DNA of 64,000 nt from Arthrobacter globiformis. Lineage in GTDB: Bacteria; Actinomycetota; Actinomycetes; Actinomycetales; Micrococcaceae. A program made the position numbers and the translations under genes. The stretch lies in NCBI RefSeq assembly GCF_030815865.1, contig NZ_JAUSXI010000001.1:2728001-2792000 (forward strand), read 5' to 3'. Below, piece by piece: positions 48,010 to 56,766 of the stretch. The first letter of the stretch is position 1. Each line of letters starts with the position of its first letter. The notes beneath the pieces were generated by a model. That model searched no databases. It had not been told where the DNA came from and worked only from the letters and a program-made list of their open reading frames with translations.

Positions 48010-48656
48010 TATTTGCGGGCCTCTGCTACTGCTGAAAGGAACGCCCGGGCTGCTTCGGTGACGCGGGTGAAGTCGCCGTCGGGTTGCCATGCTTTGGTCA
48101 CGTAGCTGCCCACACCGACGCCTGCCACGCCCGCCGCGAACCATTCGCCGACGTTGTCCAGAGTTACGCCACCAGCTGGCATGATCGGCAGGTGCGCCAG
48201 CGGAGCCAGCACGGCCTTCGCGTAGGGGATGCCGCCGGCTTCGGTGGGGAAGAGTTTGAGGATGTCGGCGCCGGCTTCCGCGGACTCAACAAGCTCGGTA
48301 GGTGTGTACGCACCGCTGACGGTAGGTATCTGGTACCGGTTCGCGGTACGGATCATTGCGGAATTGAGCTGGGGACTGACCAGGAACTGGGCCCCGGCAC
48401 GGATGCACTCATACGCTGAGTGCTCGTCCAGCACTGTTCCAGCGCCGATCGCCACGCCCGCGGACCCGTGGTTGGCGGCGAGCCGACGGATCACGTCTAT
48501 GGCGCCGGGAATTGAAAGCGTAATTTCGATGGCGCGGAAACCTCCTGTGATGGCAGCTTCCGCAACGCGCTCGGCAATCTCAGCGTTCTCCAGTCGCACG
48601 ATGAGGACGGCCCCGGACTCGTCAATGGTTTGCAGGGTGCGGAGTTTTTTATACAT
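48009..48656 (-). CDS. KDPG/KHG-type aldolase
   Basis: A 215-residue class I aldolase (Eda family). Catalytic residues: E44 in FRAIEITLSIPGA and the Schiff-base Lys134 in DILKLFPTEAGG. The phosphate and pyruvate loops are GAGTVLDE (71-78), FLVSPQLNSAMI and IMPAGGVTLDN. It should cleave 2-keto-3-deoxy-6-phospho-aldonates (or galactonate analogues) to pyruvate plus glyceraldehyde 3-phosphate. GAGAGG lies 6 nt before ATG 48656. It opens the two-gene minus-strand unit with the kinase and starts about 100 nt from the right-hand operator. Confidence 0.95.
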   Translation of the reverse strand: MYKKLRTLQTIDESGAVLIVRLENAEIAERVAEAAITGGFRAIEITLSIPGAIDVIRRLAANHGSAGVAIGAGTVLDEHSAYECIRAGAQFLVSPQLNSAMIRTANRYQIPTVSGAYTPTELVESAEAGADILKLFPTEAGGIPYAKAVLAPLAHLPIMPAGGVTLDNVGEWFAAGVAGVGVGSYVTKAWQPDGDFTRVTEAARAFLSAVAEARK

Positions 48657-48726
48657 TCTGGCCTCTCTCTTGGCCGGGTATCTCTAACTTCCTGAGCGGC
48701 CCGGACCTTGTTGGTGTTTGGTTCCG

Positions 48727-48785
48727 TTGACAAACTCTCCCACCATCCATACTGTTATTGCAACCGATCTCAGCAACCGATCTCA
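48727..48785 (+). promoter_or_regulatory. Promoter and double LacI-type operator of the rightward operon
   Basis: -35 TTGACA (48727-48732), 17-bp spacer, -10 TACTGT (48750-48755), then 3 bp, then the 27-bp double operator (48759-48785): TGCAACCGATCTCA and a second copy 13 bp on. It is identical, reversed, to 47275-47301. A repressor here would block transcription of the rightward operon. Confidence 0.92.
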
Positions 48786-48803
48786 TACAAGGGGGTATTG
48801 CGG

Positions 48804-49790
48804 TTGAGTAACGTACGCACAATCATTCTGGGGGCTTCCCATTGGCATGTTCCGCTCTGCGCGCAGGCAATTGCTGAAGAGCACGAAGTCATCGGAGTCA
48901 ATGACGACGATGTATCCCGCATACAGGTGCAGGAGCTGGCCAAAGTCTGGGGCGCACCGGTTGAAGCCGACTGGCAGAAGCTGGTTGATCTCCCCGACGT
49001 TGGACTCGCCTATGTCTTTGGTCCCCATGACGGTATGGCCGAAAAGTGTCTTGCCCTTATCGAGCGCGGCATTCCGTTCGTCGTCGAAAAGCCATTGGGC
49101 ACTTCCCTCAATGAGCTTTCTGCCGTGCGTCAGGCCGCTGAGGCAGCTGGAGTGCCTGTAACTGTCCCCTTGGTCCAGCGCGGCGGACCCACCGAAAAAT
49201 GGCTTTCTAAGGCAGGCCGGTCCACCTACCAGCGAACGTCATTCATTGCAGGTCCACCATCCCGGTATCTCGCCAATGCCAATCCCTGGATGCTCGACCC
49301 GGTCAAGGGGGGCGGGGGTTGCCTGGCCAACCTTGCACCGCATTTTGTCGATCTGTTCCTCCGGGGCAGCGATGAGTCGGCAGCACATGTGGACTCCCGG
49401 CTTTCATCGGTTCTTCACCACCAGGCTGTTGAGGATCATGCCAGCCTCATCATCACGACACCGGAGGGACGCGAGGCCATTGTGGAGGTTGGCTACGCAT
49501 TCCCTGGCTCGCCGCTTAAGCGCTATTGCAGCTTTACCTCGGTCGGTGAGGCCGGATTCGCCGCCGTTGATTCGGACGGCACAGCTACTTTCACGGCACT
49601 GGACGGCACCACGGAGGTCGACAAGATCAATGTGGACAGCGACCCTCTTTACGATCCGTTTGTGCGGAGCGTCGCCCGGACGCTGGAAGATGGATTCCGG
49701 GGCCTGACTACGCTGGCCCAGCTCGAAAATGTCATGCGCCCCATTTGGCAGGCCTATGACGACCAGCACGAAGGAAGAGAACATGCCTGA
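48804..49790 (+). CDS. Gfo/Idh/MocA family oxidoreductase
   Basis: A 328-residue NAD(P)-dependent dehydrogenase of the glucose-fructose oxidoreductase/inositol dehydrogenase family. The nucleotide-binding start is unusual, TIILGASHWHVPLCAQAI, with GASHWH in place of GxGxxG. The EKP catalytic motif is at 95-97 (FVVEKPLGTSLNELSA). The C-terminal domain has PVKGGGGCLANLAPHFVDLF, giving the active-site His of GxGxLxxxxxHxxDL. The start is TTG 48804, about 9 nt after GGGGG. First gene of a coupled operon; the next gene overlaps it by 8 nt. Substrate unknown. Confidence 0.9.
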   Translation: MSNVRTIILGASHWHVPLCAQAIAEEHEVIGVNDDDVSRIQVQELAKVWGAPVEADWQKLVDLPDVGLAYVFGPHDGMAEKCLALIERGIPFVVEKPLGTSLNELSAVRQAAEAAGVPVTVPLVQRGGPTEKWLSKAGRSTYQRTSFIAGPPSRYLANANPWMLDPVKGGGGCLANLAPHFVDLFLRGSDESAAHVDSRLSSVLHHQAVEDHASLIITTPEGREAIVEVGYAFPGSPLKRYCSFTSVGEAGFAAVDSDGTATFTALDGTTEVDKINVDSDPLYDPFVRSVARTLEDGFRGLTTLAQLENVMRPIWQAYDDQHEGREHA

Positions 49791-50778
49791 CTTGAGTATC
49801 GACGTCGTTGCCAAAGCTGCCGGCGTCCACCGCTCTACGGTTTCCCGGGCGTTCTCACGCCCTGAGGCTGTGAAGAGTGAAACACGCGAGCACATCCTTC
49901 GGGTGGCCGAGGGACTCGGCTACACGATGAGTCCGCTCGCCCAGGCGCTTCGGACCAAGACCAGCACGTTCATCCCGCTGATCGTTCCTGACATCACCAA
50001 CCCGTTCTTTGCAGAACTTGCCAAGACGATGACGCAGGCGGCCGATGAGCGTGGCTACCAGCTGCTGCTCTGCGTCACCAATGGTGACCCTGCCAAGACC
50101 GACGGATACTTCACCGCCATGCAGGCCATGTACGCGCCCTTCGGGATCGTCGCGCCTTCAACAAAGGTCGATACCGAGGCTCTGAAACGCTTTGACTTTG
50201 GCCACAAGGTTGTGGTGATCGACCGGGTGGAAGGGGACGATTCGGTCCCGACCGTCACCGTCGACAGCCGCCGGGGAATCATGCTCGCATTGGACCATCT
50301 GCATTCCCTGGGGCACACCTCGATCGGCTACGTTTCCGGCATCGCCGGAACGCACACTGCCCAGGACCGGATGGACGCGTATCTGGAGCTGTCCGCCGAG
50401 AGCGGCAGCACGCCTGTTGTGCTGGACAGCGGGTCAGATTTGGATGCGGGCACGCGCGGCGCCGAGCATTACCTCGAGATGGAGAATCCGCCAACGGCCA
50501 TCATCGCGGCCAATGACATGGTGGCCTTTGCGGTAATCTCGGCCCTCGGCCGAGGCGGAGTGCGTGTGCCGGAGGACGTGTCGGTCATCGGGTTCGACGG
50601 TCTCGCTCTCGGCGCCCGGTTCAACCCGGCCCTGACGACCATCCTGCAGCCGATCGCCGACATGGGACATATCGCCATCGAACTGGCTGAGAAGCAGAAC
50701 GCGGATGGCTCCGTGGACCATATCGTCCTCGAACCTCAGCTCTTGGTCCGCGGCTCCACCTCTGGACCGCGCAAATGA
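49783..50778 (+). CDS. LacI family transcriptional regulator
   Basis: A 331-residue LacI/GalR regulator. HTH and hinge: SIDVVAKAAGVHRSTVSRAF then SRPEAVKSETREHILRVAEG and LGYTMSPLAQALRTK. The ligand domain begins FIPLIVPDITNPFFAELAKT and ends VPEDVSVIGFDGLALGARFN with PALTTILQPIADMGHIAIEL. It is encoded inside the operon it presumably controls, after the first Gfo/Idh gene and 4-8 nt overlapped on both sides. The 27-bp double operators near 47.3 and 48.8 kb are its likely targets. ATG 49783 has AGGAAGAG upstream. Intact. Confidence 0.96.
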   Translation: MPDLSIDVVAKAAGVHRSTVSRAFSRPEAVKSETREHILRVAEGLGYTMSPLAQALRTKTSTFIPLIVPDITNPFFAELAKTMTQAADERGYQLLLCVTNGDPAKTDGYFTAMQAMYAPFGIVAPSTKVDTEALKRFDFGHKVVVIDRVEGDDSVPTVTVDSRRGIMLALDHLHSLGHTSIGYVSGIAGTHTAQDRMDAYLELSAESGSTPVVLDSGSDLDAGTRGAEHYLEMENPPTAIIAANDMVAFAVISALGRGGVRVPEDVSVIGFDGLALGARFNPALTTILQPIADMGHIAIELAEKQNADGSVDHIVLEPQLLVRGSTSGPRK

Positions 50779-51350
50779 GCGGGGGACAGGAGTCGACGCT
50801 CCGGCGCCTGCCCGGGCTCCAGCACACGGACCACGTCGGCCTGACCGTCCCCAACCTCGAGGACGCCATCAGCTTCTTCGTAGAAGTCCTTGGAGCTGAA
50901 GAGCTGTATCGCTCAGAGCGGGGTCCCGATGAAGAATTCATGCCCACAAACTTCGAAGTCCCGGCAGATGCGAAACTTACGCTCGCCATGCTGCGCCTGC
51001 CTCCGAACCTGAACATCGAGCTTTTCGAGTGGAGCGGCGCTGAGCGGCGGGAAACCCCGCCACGGCATTGCGACGCCGGAGGGCACCACCTGTGCTTCGT
51101 TGTGGACGACGTAGATGAAGCGATCGCGGTGCTGCAGGAAACACCTGGGGTGCGCGTGCTCGGGGAGCGCAAGGAAGTCGCCGGCGACAGCCCGCGCGTG
51201 GCCGGCAACCGTTGGACCTATTTCATAACCCCCTGGGGGCTGCTGATGGAGATCGTCGACCGGTCCCGCGTCGCATCCCCGCCCCGGCTCGTCGGTCCAG
51301 CGGACTGGACAGCCATACAAGACACTTTCAGGAAGGACAATCAACAATGA
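50775..51350 (+). CDS. VOC family (glyoxalase/bleomycin resistance/dioxygenase-fold) protein
   Basis: A 191-residue vicinal-oxygen-chelate protein. First module: LQHTDHVGLTVPNLEDAISF with a metal-type His20, then VEVLGAEELYRSERG. Second module: GGHHLCFVVDDVDEAIAVLQ with His near 99, and the terminal TYFITPWGLLMEIVDR with a metal-type Glu. These are the three positions expected for a metal site. In a sugar operon it might epimerise, isomerise or cleave an intermediate; no closer assignment is possible. Overlaps the LacI stop (ATGA) and the next start, so it is firmly part of the operon. Confidence 0.9.
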   Translation: MSGGQESTLRRLPGLQHTDHVGLTVPNLEDAISFFVEVLGAEELYRSERGPDEEFMPTNFEVPADAKLTLAMLRLPPNLNIELFEWSGAERRETPPRHCDAGGHHLCFVVDDVDEAIAVLQETPGVRVLGERKEVAGDSPRVAGNRWTYFITPWGLLMEIVDRSRVASPPRLVGPADWTAIQDTFRKDNQQ

Positions 51351-52249
51351 GGCTTGCAGGTCACACACTGGGCACTCCACACCACACGGTCCCCCAGGCA
51401 CTGAAGCTTTTTCGGGCCGCAGGGCTCGATGCCGCCGAAGTCATCTACCAGGACGGCTACACCTCAGGTCTGCCTCTGGGGGACCGGGGCGCCGCCCTGG
51501 AGGCGCTGAAGGCGGCAGAAGGCGAGGGTCTGCCGATCATTGGCCTCACGCCCTACACCACGGCCATTAACTCCCTTGACGAGAGTGAGTGGCGCGGGGG
51601 AGTTGACGAATTCCGTGGCGCAATTGAGACCGCCCATCTGCTCGGCGCCGACCGGGTGCGTGTGTACGCGGGGTCCTGGCATCGGGGGGACGCCGATCAT
51701 GCCAGGCGATGGGCGAAACTGCGGGAGGCCCTGCAGACCTTGGCACCCGAGGCGGAACAGGCCGGCGTGCGGCTGTGCGTGGAGAACCACTTCGGCACCA
51801 TGACCCAGACCGCGGCAGAAACCGCCGCCCTCGTCCGTGAAGTCGCCCACCCGGCCGTTCGCGTACTCTACGATCAGGCAAACCTGACATTCACCCACGA
51901 CGAGACGTTCGAGGAGGCCTTTGCCGTCCAGGGCGACCTGATCGGTCACGTGCACGTCAAAGATCTCGTGTTCACCGATCCCAACGCGGCCTTCCGCGCT
52001 ACGGAAACGGCCCGCGTCGACGCTTCCGAGCGCGCCGTCCGATCACGGGTCCTCGGCACCGGCGTCCTTCCCTGGCCCCAGATCCTCGCGGCGCTGCTGC
52101 GCCACGGCTACGATGACCTGCTGAGTATCGAGTACGAGTACCGCTGGCACCCGCAAGACCTCCCCACCCCTGAGGATGGATTCCGGGAATCTGCGACCGC
52201 ACTGCGCGGAATGCTCACTGATCTCGCTAAAATGGAGAACGCCGGATGA
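51347..52249 (+). CDS. Sugar phosphate isomerase/epimerase-like TIM-barrel protein
   Basis: A 300-residue xylose-isomerase-like barrel. It starts MRLAGHTLGTPHHTVPQALK; metal motifs include LDAAEVIYQDGYTSGL (Glu), GVRLCVENHFGTMTQTAAET (Glu-Asn-His), VRVLYDQANLTFTHDE (Asp), LIGHVHVKDLVFTD (His-x-His-x-x-Asp) and LLSIEYEYRWHPQD (Glu). Relatives include 3-keto sugar-acting enzymes and inosose dehydratase. It is the second such barrel in the locus, clearly different from that at 44.7 kb. ATG 51347 overlaps the VOC stop (ATGA), and its own stop overlaps the next ATG. Confidence 0.92.
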   Translation: MRLAGHTLGTPHHTVPQALKLFRAAGLDAAEVIYQDGYTSGLPLGDRGAALEALKAAEGEGLPIIGLTPYTTAINSLDESEWRGGVDEFRGAIETAHLLGADRVRVYAGSWHRGDADHARRWAKLREALQTLAPEAEQAGVRLCVENHFGTMTQTAAETAALVREVAHPAVRVLYDQANLTFTHDETFEEAFAVQGDLIGHVHVKDLVFTDPNAAFRATETARVDASERAVRSRVLGTGVLPWPQILAALLRHGYDDLLSIEYEYRWHPQDLPTPEDGFRESATALRGMLTDLAKMENAG

Positions 52250-53244
52250 ACGGGCAGCGCCTCCGTGTCGGCGTCATCGGCGCCGGCAATATCGCCACCA
52301 TCGCCCAACTGCCCACACTCGTCCAGCGCGATGATGTCGAGTTGGCAGCCTTGGTATCCCGACGCGAGGACCCGGGCAACCTGGTCCGGCGCTGGGGGTT
52401 CGGCGCCGCCTACCGGTCGGTGGAGGACATGCTGGACGCGCAGGACCTGGACGCCGTCTTCGTCCTCACCCCCCGGTCCGAACACGCCCACGCGGTCCAG
52501 CTGTGCCTTAACAATGACGTCGATGTGTTCTGCGAAAAACCCCTGGCCCCGGCCACCGAGGAGGCAGAACGTTTGGCGGACCTGGCCGACGAGCGCGGCC
52601 GCATCCTGATGGTTGACTTCAACCGCCGCTATGCACCCGTCTACACCGCCGGCCGTGAGCTGTTCGGCGAGAAAGGCGCTACCTTCTGCGTCGCGCAAAA
52701 GAACCGCCCCGGATCTGAATACCGCGCGACGTTCGAGAACGCCATTCACATGGTCGACCTGCTCCGCTGGTACTGCGGCGGCGAACCCGTGGACGTGGCC
52801 GCACACGCAGCCGGTGATGACCCCTGGGAAGAAGACGGCGTCGCAGCCATGATTCGCTTTGACACCGGGAACACCGGGGTGCTGATGGCAGCCCGAACAG
52901 CAGGTGCCTGGAACGAGAAACTCGACGCCTACGGCGCCGGCAAGACCGTGGAGGTGCGCGCCCCCGAAGCAGTGTCGACCACCGTCAGGGGAGTCACCAC
53001 CTCGCGGGAGCTCAGCGCCGAGGCGTACGGCTGGGCAACGGCGACCGACACTCTCGGCTTCTCAGCAGCGGTCCACCATTTCCTGGACCGGGTCGCCGAC
53101 CGGGCCCAGCCACTGACCTCCGGCCGCGAAGCCGTCCATACCCAGCGGCTGCTCGACCGGGTCCTCGCCGCCTCCGGACTGCCCACAGAAGAACAAGAAG
53201 GCCGGCAATGGGCAAGCCACGCCACCAGCGCGAACAACAGCTAG
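52246..53244 (+). CDS. Gfo/Idh/MocA family oxidoreductase
   Basis: A 332-residue dehydrogenase with a classic cofactor motif VGVIGAGNIATIAQLPTL (GAGNIA at 12-17), VFVLTPRSEHAHAVQLCLNN, the EKP motif at 97-99 (VDVFCEKPLAPATEEAERLA) and the DFNRRYAPVYTAGRELFG helix. A distal NAIHMVDLLRWYCGG holds the expected His. Paired with the first Gfo/Idh protein and two TIM barrels, it could make or reduce a keto sugar in a pathway. It overlaps the previous gene by 4 nt (ATGA). Intact. Confidence 0.95.
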   Translation: MNGQRLRVGVIGAGNIATIAQLPTLVQRDDVELAALVSRREDPGNLVRRWGFGAAYRSVEDMLDAQDLDAVFVLTPRSEHAHAVQLCLNNDVDVFCEKPLAPATEEAERLADLADERGRILMVDFNRRYAPVYTAGRELFGEKGATFCVAQKNRPGSEYRATFENAIHMVDLLRWYCGGEPVDVAAHAAGDDPWEEDGVAAMIRFDTGNTGVLMAARTAGAWNEKLDAYGAGKTVEVRAPEAVSTTVRGVTTSRELSAEAYGWATATDTLGFSAAVHHFLDRVADRAQPLTSGREAVHTQRLLDRVLAASGLPTEEQEGRQWASHATSANNS

Positions 53245-53464
53245 TCAGCACGGGCACGTACGCCACCCTGGACCGGGGATGGCACACAGCCCGGGCTTCA
53301 ACAGCCGCAGCAAAAGGTCAGGGCACGGAGCGACGCCCACTGAAGCGGCCGCGCCCGGAGCGATGACACACCCTTTGAAAACACCTCAAGTAAGGACCTA
53401 GAAAGATGAAACGAGCAGCCCACCAGCCAGCCGCAGGGCAGCAACGGACAAACGGAGGTATCAG

Positions 53465-54214
53465 ATGAGCCTTAAAGACCAGGTCGTTCTGGTGACCGGA
53501 TCAAGCGGCGGAATCGGCGATGCAGTCGTCGACGCACTCACAGCCGAAGGGGCCCTCGTCATAGGTGCCGACCGCGGCCCGAAGGAGGGCCAGGAACTGG
53601 CCGGCTTCTTCCCGCTCGACATCACCTCCGAAGAACAATGCGCCACAGTCGTCCGTGACGTCACAACCAGGTACGGGCGCATCGACGCTCTCGTCCATGC
53701 AGCTGGAGTCCTGGGTGCCACGCCGGACATCATGACAACAACGACCGAAGAATTCGACTCCATTATGCGGATCAACGGTTCCGGCACGTTCTCCATGGTC
53801 CGGGAAACCGCACAATCAATGATTGGGACCGGAACTCCAGGTGCCATCGTGATCCTCTCCTCCGTTGCAGCCAAAGAAGCCCGCCTCAACTACTTGCCCT
53901 ACAACGCAAGCAAACTCGCAGTACTCCACATCATGTGGTCCTTCGCCGAGCTGCTCGGCCCCAACGGCATATCGGTCAACGCCATCGCGCCCGGCCCAGT
54001 AAACACTCCCATGTGGGCACAATTCGCAAAGGACTCGGGCCCGGATGCAGCCGCCAACCGAGCCAAGCGCGCCGCGCAACTTCCCATGCGCCGGTTCGCC
54101 GAACCGGACGAAGTCGCCCGCGCCATCCTTTTCCTTGCCGACCCGGACAACCGCTACATCACCGGCGTATCCCTCGACGTTGCAGGCGGAGCACACCTGG
54201 GAATGGGAACCTGA
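53465..54214 (+). CDS. SDR family NAD(P)-dependent oxidoreductase
   Basis: A 249-residue classical SDR. Cofactor motif TGSSGGIG (11-18), structural ALVHAAGVLG (76-85), catalytic Ser in VILSSVAAKEARLNY, Tyr146 and Lys150 in YNASK, and a C-terminal NRYITGVSLDVAGGAHLGMG. It probably interconverts a hydroxyl and a keto group in the locus's pathway. ATG 53465 has GGAGG 6 nt upstream. It is 220 nt after the Gfo/Idh gene, so it could be the operon's last gene or carry its own promoter. A 20-codon frame (53406-53468) overlaps its start and may be a leader. Confidence 0.95.
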   Translation: MSLKDQVVLVTGSSGGIGDAVVDALTAEGALVIGADRGPKEGQELAGFFPLDITSEEQCATVVRDVTTRYGRIDALVHAAGVLGATPDIMTTTTEEFDSIMRINGSGTFSMVRETAQSMIGTGTPGAIVILSSVAAKEARLNYLPYNASKLAVLHIMWSFAELLGPNGISVNAIAPGPVNTPMWAQFAKDSGPDAAANRAKRAAQLPMRRFAEPDEVARAILFLADPDNRYITGVSLDVAGGAHLGMGT

Positions 54215-54309
54215 TCCAGGAACCCACCAAAGGATGACGATGCAGGCGCGGTCTAAATTCGAAGCGGGGTTGGCCATATGAGGACATTGCGGGGTCTAGG
54301 CTGGCTTTG

Positions 54310-54700
54310 GCTGGCGCAAGTACTGATATCGTCTCCCTGCTAATTCCGTAGAGCTGGGTCAAGCGACCTTTTGATACTCCGTTGCCTGCCATCTGAACCG
54401 GCTCGGCTGCCCGTTCCAGTGTGAGGGTCTGTTTCCGCCCCTTGTAGCGACGCGCTGCTTTGCAGATGCAATGCCGTCCCTTGGCCTGCACGAGCGCACG
54501 CAAGTCATCCAGGTTTCGTGCCAGCCGATGCGTGCTGTGCACAACGACCGTGCCACCGCGGCGCGCCAACCGCAGCAGCTCCTGGGCCATGACCTGGCAG
54601 TGTCCTGCAGGAGGCCTTGTCCATGAAGGCCCGGTCAAGTACCCAGTCCTCGAGCTGGCGTTGCTCGTTCCGGTCCAGCGTCCTTACGGGCACGTACCTA
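54310..54700 (-). pseudogene. Serine resolvase remnant, several lesions
   Basis: From about 54700 the frame reads VPVRTLDRNEQRQLEDWVLD then RAFMDKAS, the start of a Hin/Tn3-type resolvase. The frame changes, giving ELLRLARRGGTVVVHSTHRL and ARNLDDLRALVQAKGRH. About 45 codons of the long helix are missing before YKGRKQTLTLERAAEPV and LYGISRET, where a last frameshift spoils the HTH. It is a close relative of the gene at 54791-55372. Confidence 0.75.
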
Positions 54701-54790
54701 TTCGTTGTCCGGCCACCGGTGCCCCACTCCCAATGGTGTAAGGGCGAATTTGGGCCTGGCTCGGGCGAACGTCAAGACAGCAATTCTCAG

Positions 54791-55372
54791 TCACTCCGGC
54801 TGGGCTTGGCGAAGGTACTGGTAGGCCGTTTCTCGCCTGATCCCGTAATCGCGGGCGAGGACAACTTTCGGGACGCCGCTGCCGGCGCGCTCGACCAGCT
54901 CGGCGGCCCGTTCGGGCGTGAGCGTCTTCTTCCGCCCCTTGTACGCGCCCCGCTGCTGAGCCAAGGCAATTCCTTCGCGCTGCCGCTCCCAGATCAGGGA
55001 GCAGTTCGATTCAGCGAATGCACCCATAACGGAGAGCATCAGGTTGGCGATGGGGGAGTCCTCGCCGGTGAACAAACACCAGGCTCTCTTTGACGAACTC
55101 CACCCGGACTCCTTTGCGCGTGAGGCCTTGCACCAAGGCACGCAGGTCGTCCAGGTTGCGGGCGAGACGGTCCATGCTGTGCACCACCACTGTGTCCCGT
55201 CGCGGGCGAACCGCAGCAATTCGACGAGTTGAGGTCTGGCCGTATCCCTGCCTGAAGCTTTATCCGTAAACACCCGGTCAAGAATCTGGCCTTCGAGCTG
55301 GCGCTTCTCGTTCTGGTCCAAAGTGCTGACCCGCACGTACCCGATCCGCTGTCCGCTCACCCTAGCCTCCAA
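54791..55372 (-). pseudogene. Serine resolvase with compensating frameshifts
   Basis: The open frame (193 codons) begins SGQRIGYVRVSTLDQNEKRQ with the nucleophile Ser and ends AYKGRKKTLTPERAAELVER with YGIRRETAYQYLRQA. Between about residues 61 and 105 the sequence is Trp/Ser/Cys-rich nonsense (WWCTAWTVSPATWTTCVPWC). Read one base over, that stretch is the expected VVVHSMDRLARNLDDLRALV. A base lost near 55198 is compensated by four extra bases near 55077. The catalytic Arg motif is thus destroyed although the frame stays open, and FAESNCSLIWERQREG also departs from the family. Confidence 0.85.
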
Positions 55373-55765
55373 CCCTCTGCCTGTGAGGTTGAGTTCTAGG
55401 CTTGTCCTACAAGGAAGTCAAGATCTCCCCGCGGCCGCGGCCGCTGTCAGGTTTGGGTGTACTCCAACTGGGTGAGACGCTCTCCTGGACGTATCGGCAA
55501 GGTTGGCTACCTCGGGGGACGTTAGCCTCCGCCCCCTTCTGGGCATGCCGGGCACGCAGGAGGTCAACTTCACCACCGCCGCCGAGCTGGGCCAAGCGCT
55601 GGAAGCGCAATCGTGGGGGGTGACGGAAGCTCCAGATCATCACAGCATGGAGGTCTTGGTTACCTGCACCGGTGATGGCAGCTATCGGGGCACGGACCCT
55701 TCGTCTGGTTGGGTATGACTGAACCTGCGTTCCAACGCCAGGCGCCACGTTATTCACAGCTGTCT
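55373..55765. other. No recognisable gene
   Basis: Nothing supported on either strand between the resolvase and the acetyltransferase. A few GC-rich frames are present. Confidence 0.5.
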
Positions 55766-56485
55766 CTACTGGTCTGCTGGTGAGCGCATGTCCGACAGGG
55801 ACCGCCTTTGACGGCCTTCCGTGTCGAAATTGCCTGGTCCGAGCCATGCCCGGAATGCCTTGCCGACGTCAGGCCATTCGGAGTCGATGATGGAATACCA
55901 GGCAGTATCCCTGCTGCGGCCTTTGTAGACCACAGCTTGTCGAAAGATACCCTCGAAGGTGAAGCCGAGTCGTTGGGCTGCCCTTCGTGAAGGGGCGTTG
56001 AGACTGTCACATTTCCACTCGTAGCGCCGATAGCCGAGCCCCTCGAAAACGTAGGACATCAACAGAAACTGCGCCTCGGTGGCCAGCGGAGTTTGCTTGA
56101 GCCGCGGCGAGAACGCTACGTAACCGACTTCGACGACACCATTGGTCGGATCTTGCCGCATCAGCGCAAGCGTACCCACCGCCTTGCCGGTGTTGAGGTC
56201 GACAACTGCGAAGTGCATCGGATCGTCCGCCTGCGTCATAATCGCTACATAGGTTCGGTAGTCCTCTCGGCCAGCGAACGGGCCGGCGGGCATGTATGTC
56301 CAGTCCCTGCCATCAGCAGCAAGAGAGTAGGCGGCGTACAGGTCGTCCGCGTGGCGGTCAGCACTGAGTGGCTCCACGCGGCAAAATCTTCCTTCGAGAG
56401 TGACCCGTGCGGGTACCGGACGAGTGGTCCATCCGGGCACCGGCTGGCCGATGGGCTGGGCATCTTCGTTCATTCGAGTAAACAT
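55766..56485 (-). CDS. GNAT family N-acetyltransferase (RimJ/RimL type)
   Basis: A 239-residue acetyltransferase. RimL-like features: VTLEGRFCRVEPLSADRHAD at the start of the fold, HFAVVDLNTGKAVGTLALMR, VEVGYVAFSPRLKQTPLATE (acetyl-CoA-binding region), AQFLLMSYVFEGLGYRRYEW and NAPSRRAAQRLGFTFEGIFR, the classic N-x-xS-R-x2-A-x-K/R-L-GF-x-x-EG motif. It probably modifies a small amine or a protein N-terminus. The start is uncertain by four codons (ATG 56485 or 56473). Intact and alone. Confidence 0.94.
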   Translation of the reverse strand: MFTRMNEDAQPIGQPVPGWTTRPVPARVTLEGRFCRVEPLSADRHADDLYAAYSLAADGRDWTYMPAGPFAGREDYRTYVAIMTQADDPMHFAVVDLNTGKAVGTLALMRQDPTNGVVEVGYVAFSPRLKQTPLATEAQFLLMSYVFEGLGYRRYEWKCDSLNAPSRRAAQRLGFTFEGIFRQAVVYKGRSRDTAWYSIIDSEWPDVGKAFRAWLGPGNFDTEGRQRRSLSDMRSPADQ

Positions 56486-56766
56486 CTCTTTCTCTTGATC
56501 AGAGGACCGTGATCACTGACACCGCCCCTTTTGTGTCCCAGTTTTAGATGTTCAACCAGTTTTAGATGTTCAACAGGTGCAGCCCTCATTGCGGCTGCAG
56601 GCTAGGCACTCGCCCCGAGCGGATGCTTATGGTGCGATAGGGCGCCTTGTGCTCGGCGACAATCAGCACGATCGAGGACGGAAGGCCACGGAGGCCTGAA
56701 GCTCGTCTACACTTCGGACTGAATAACTCCTGCATGGGAAGCTGCTGCACACCTAAACGCACAAAC

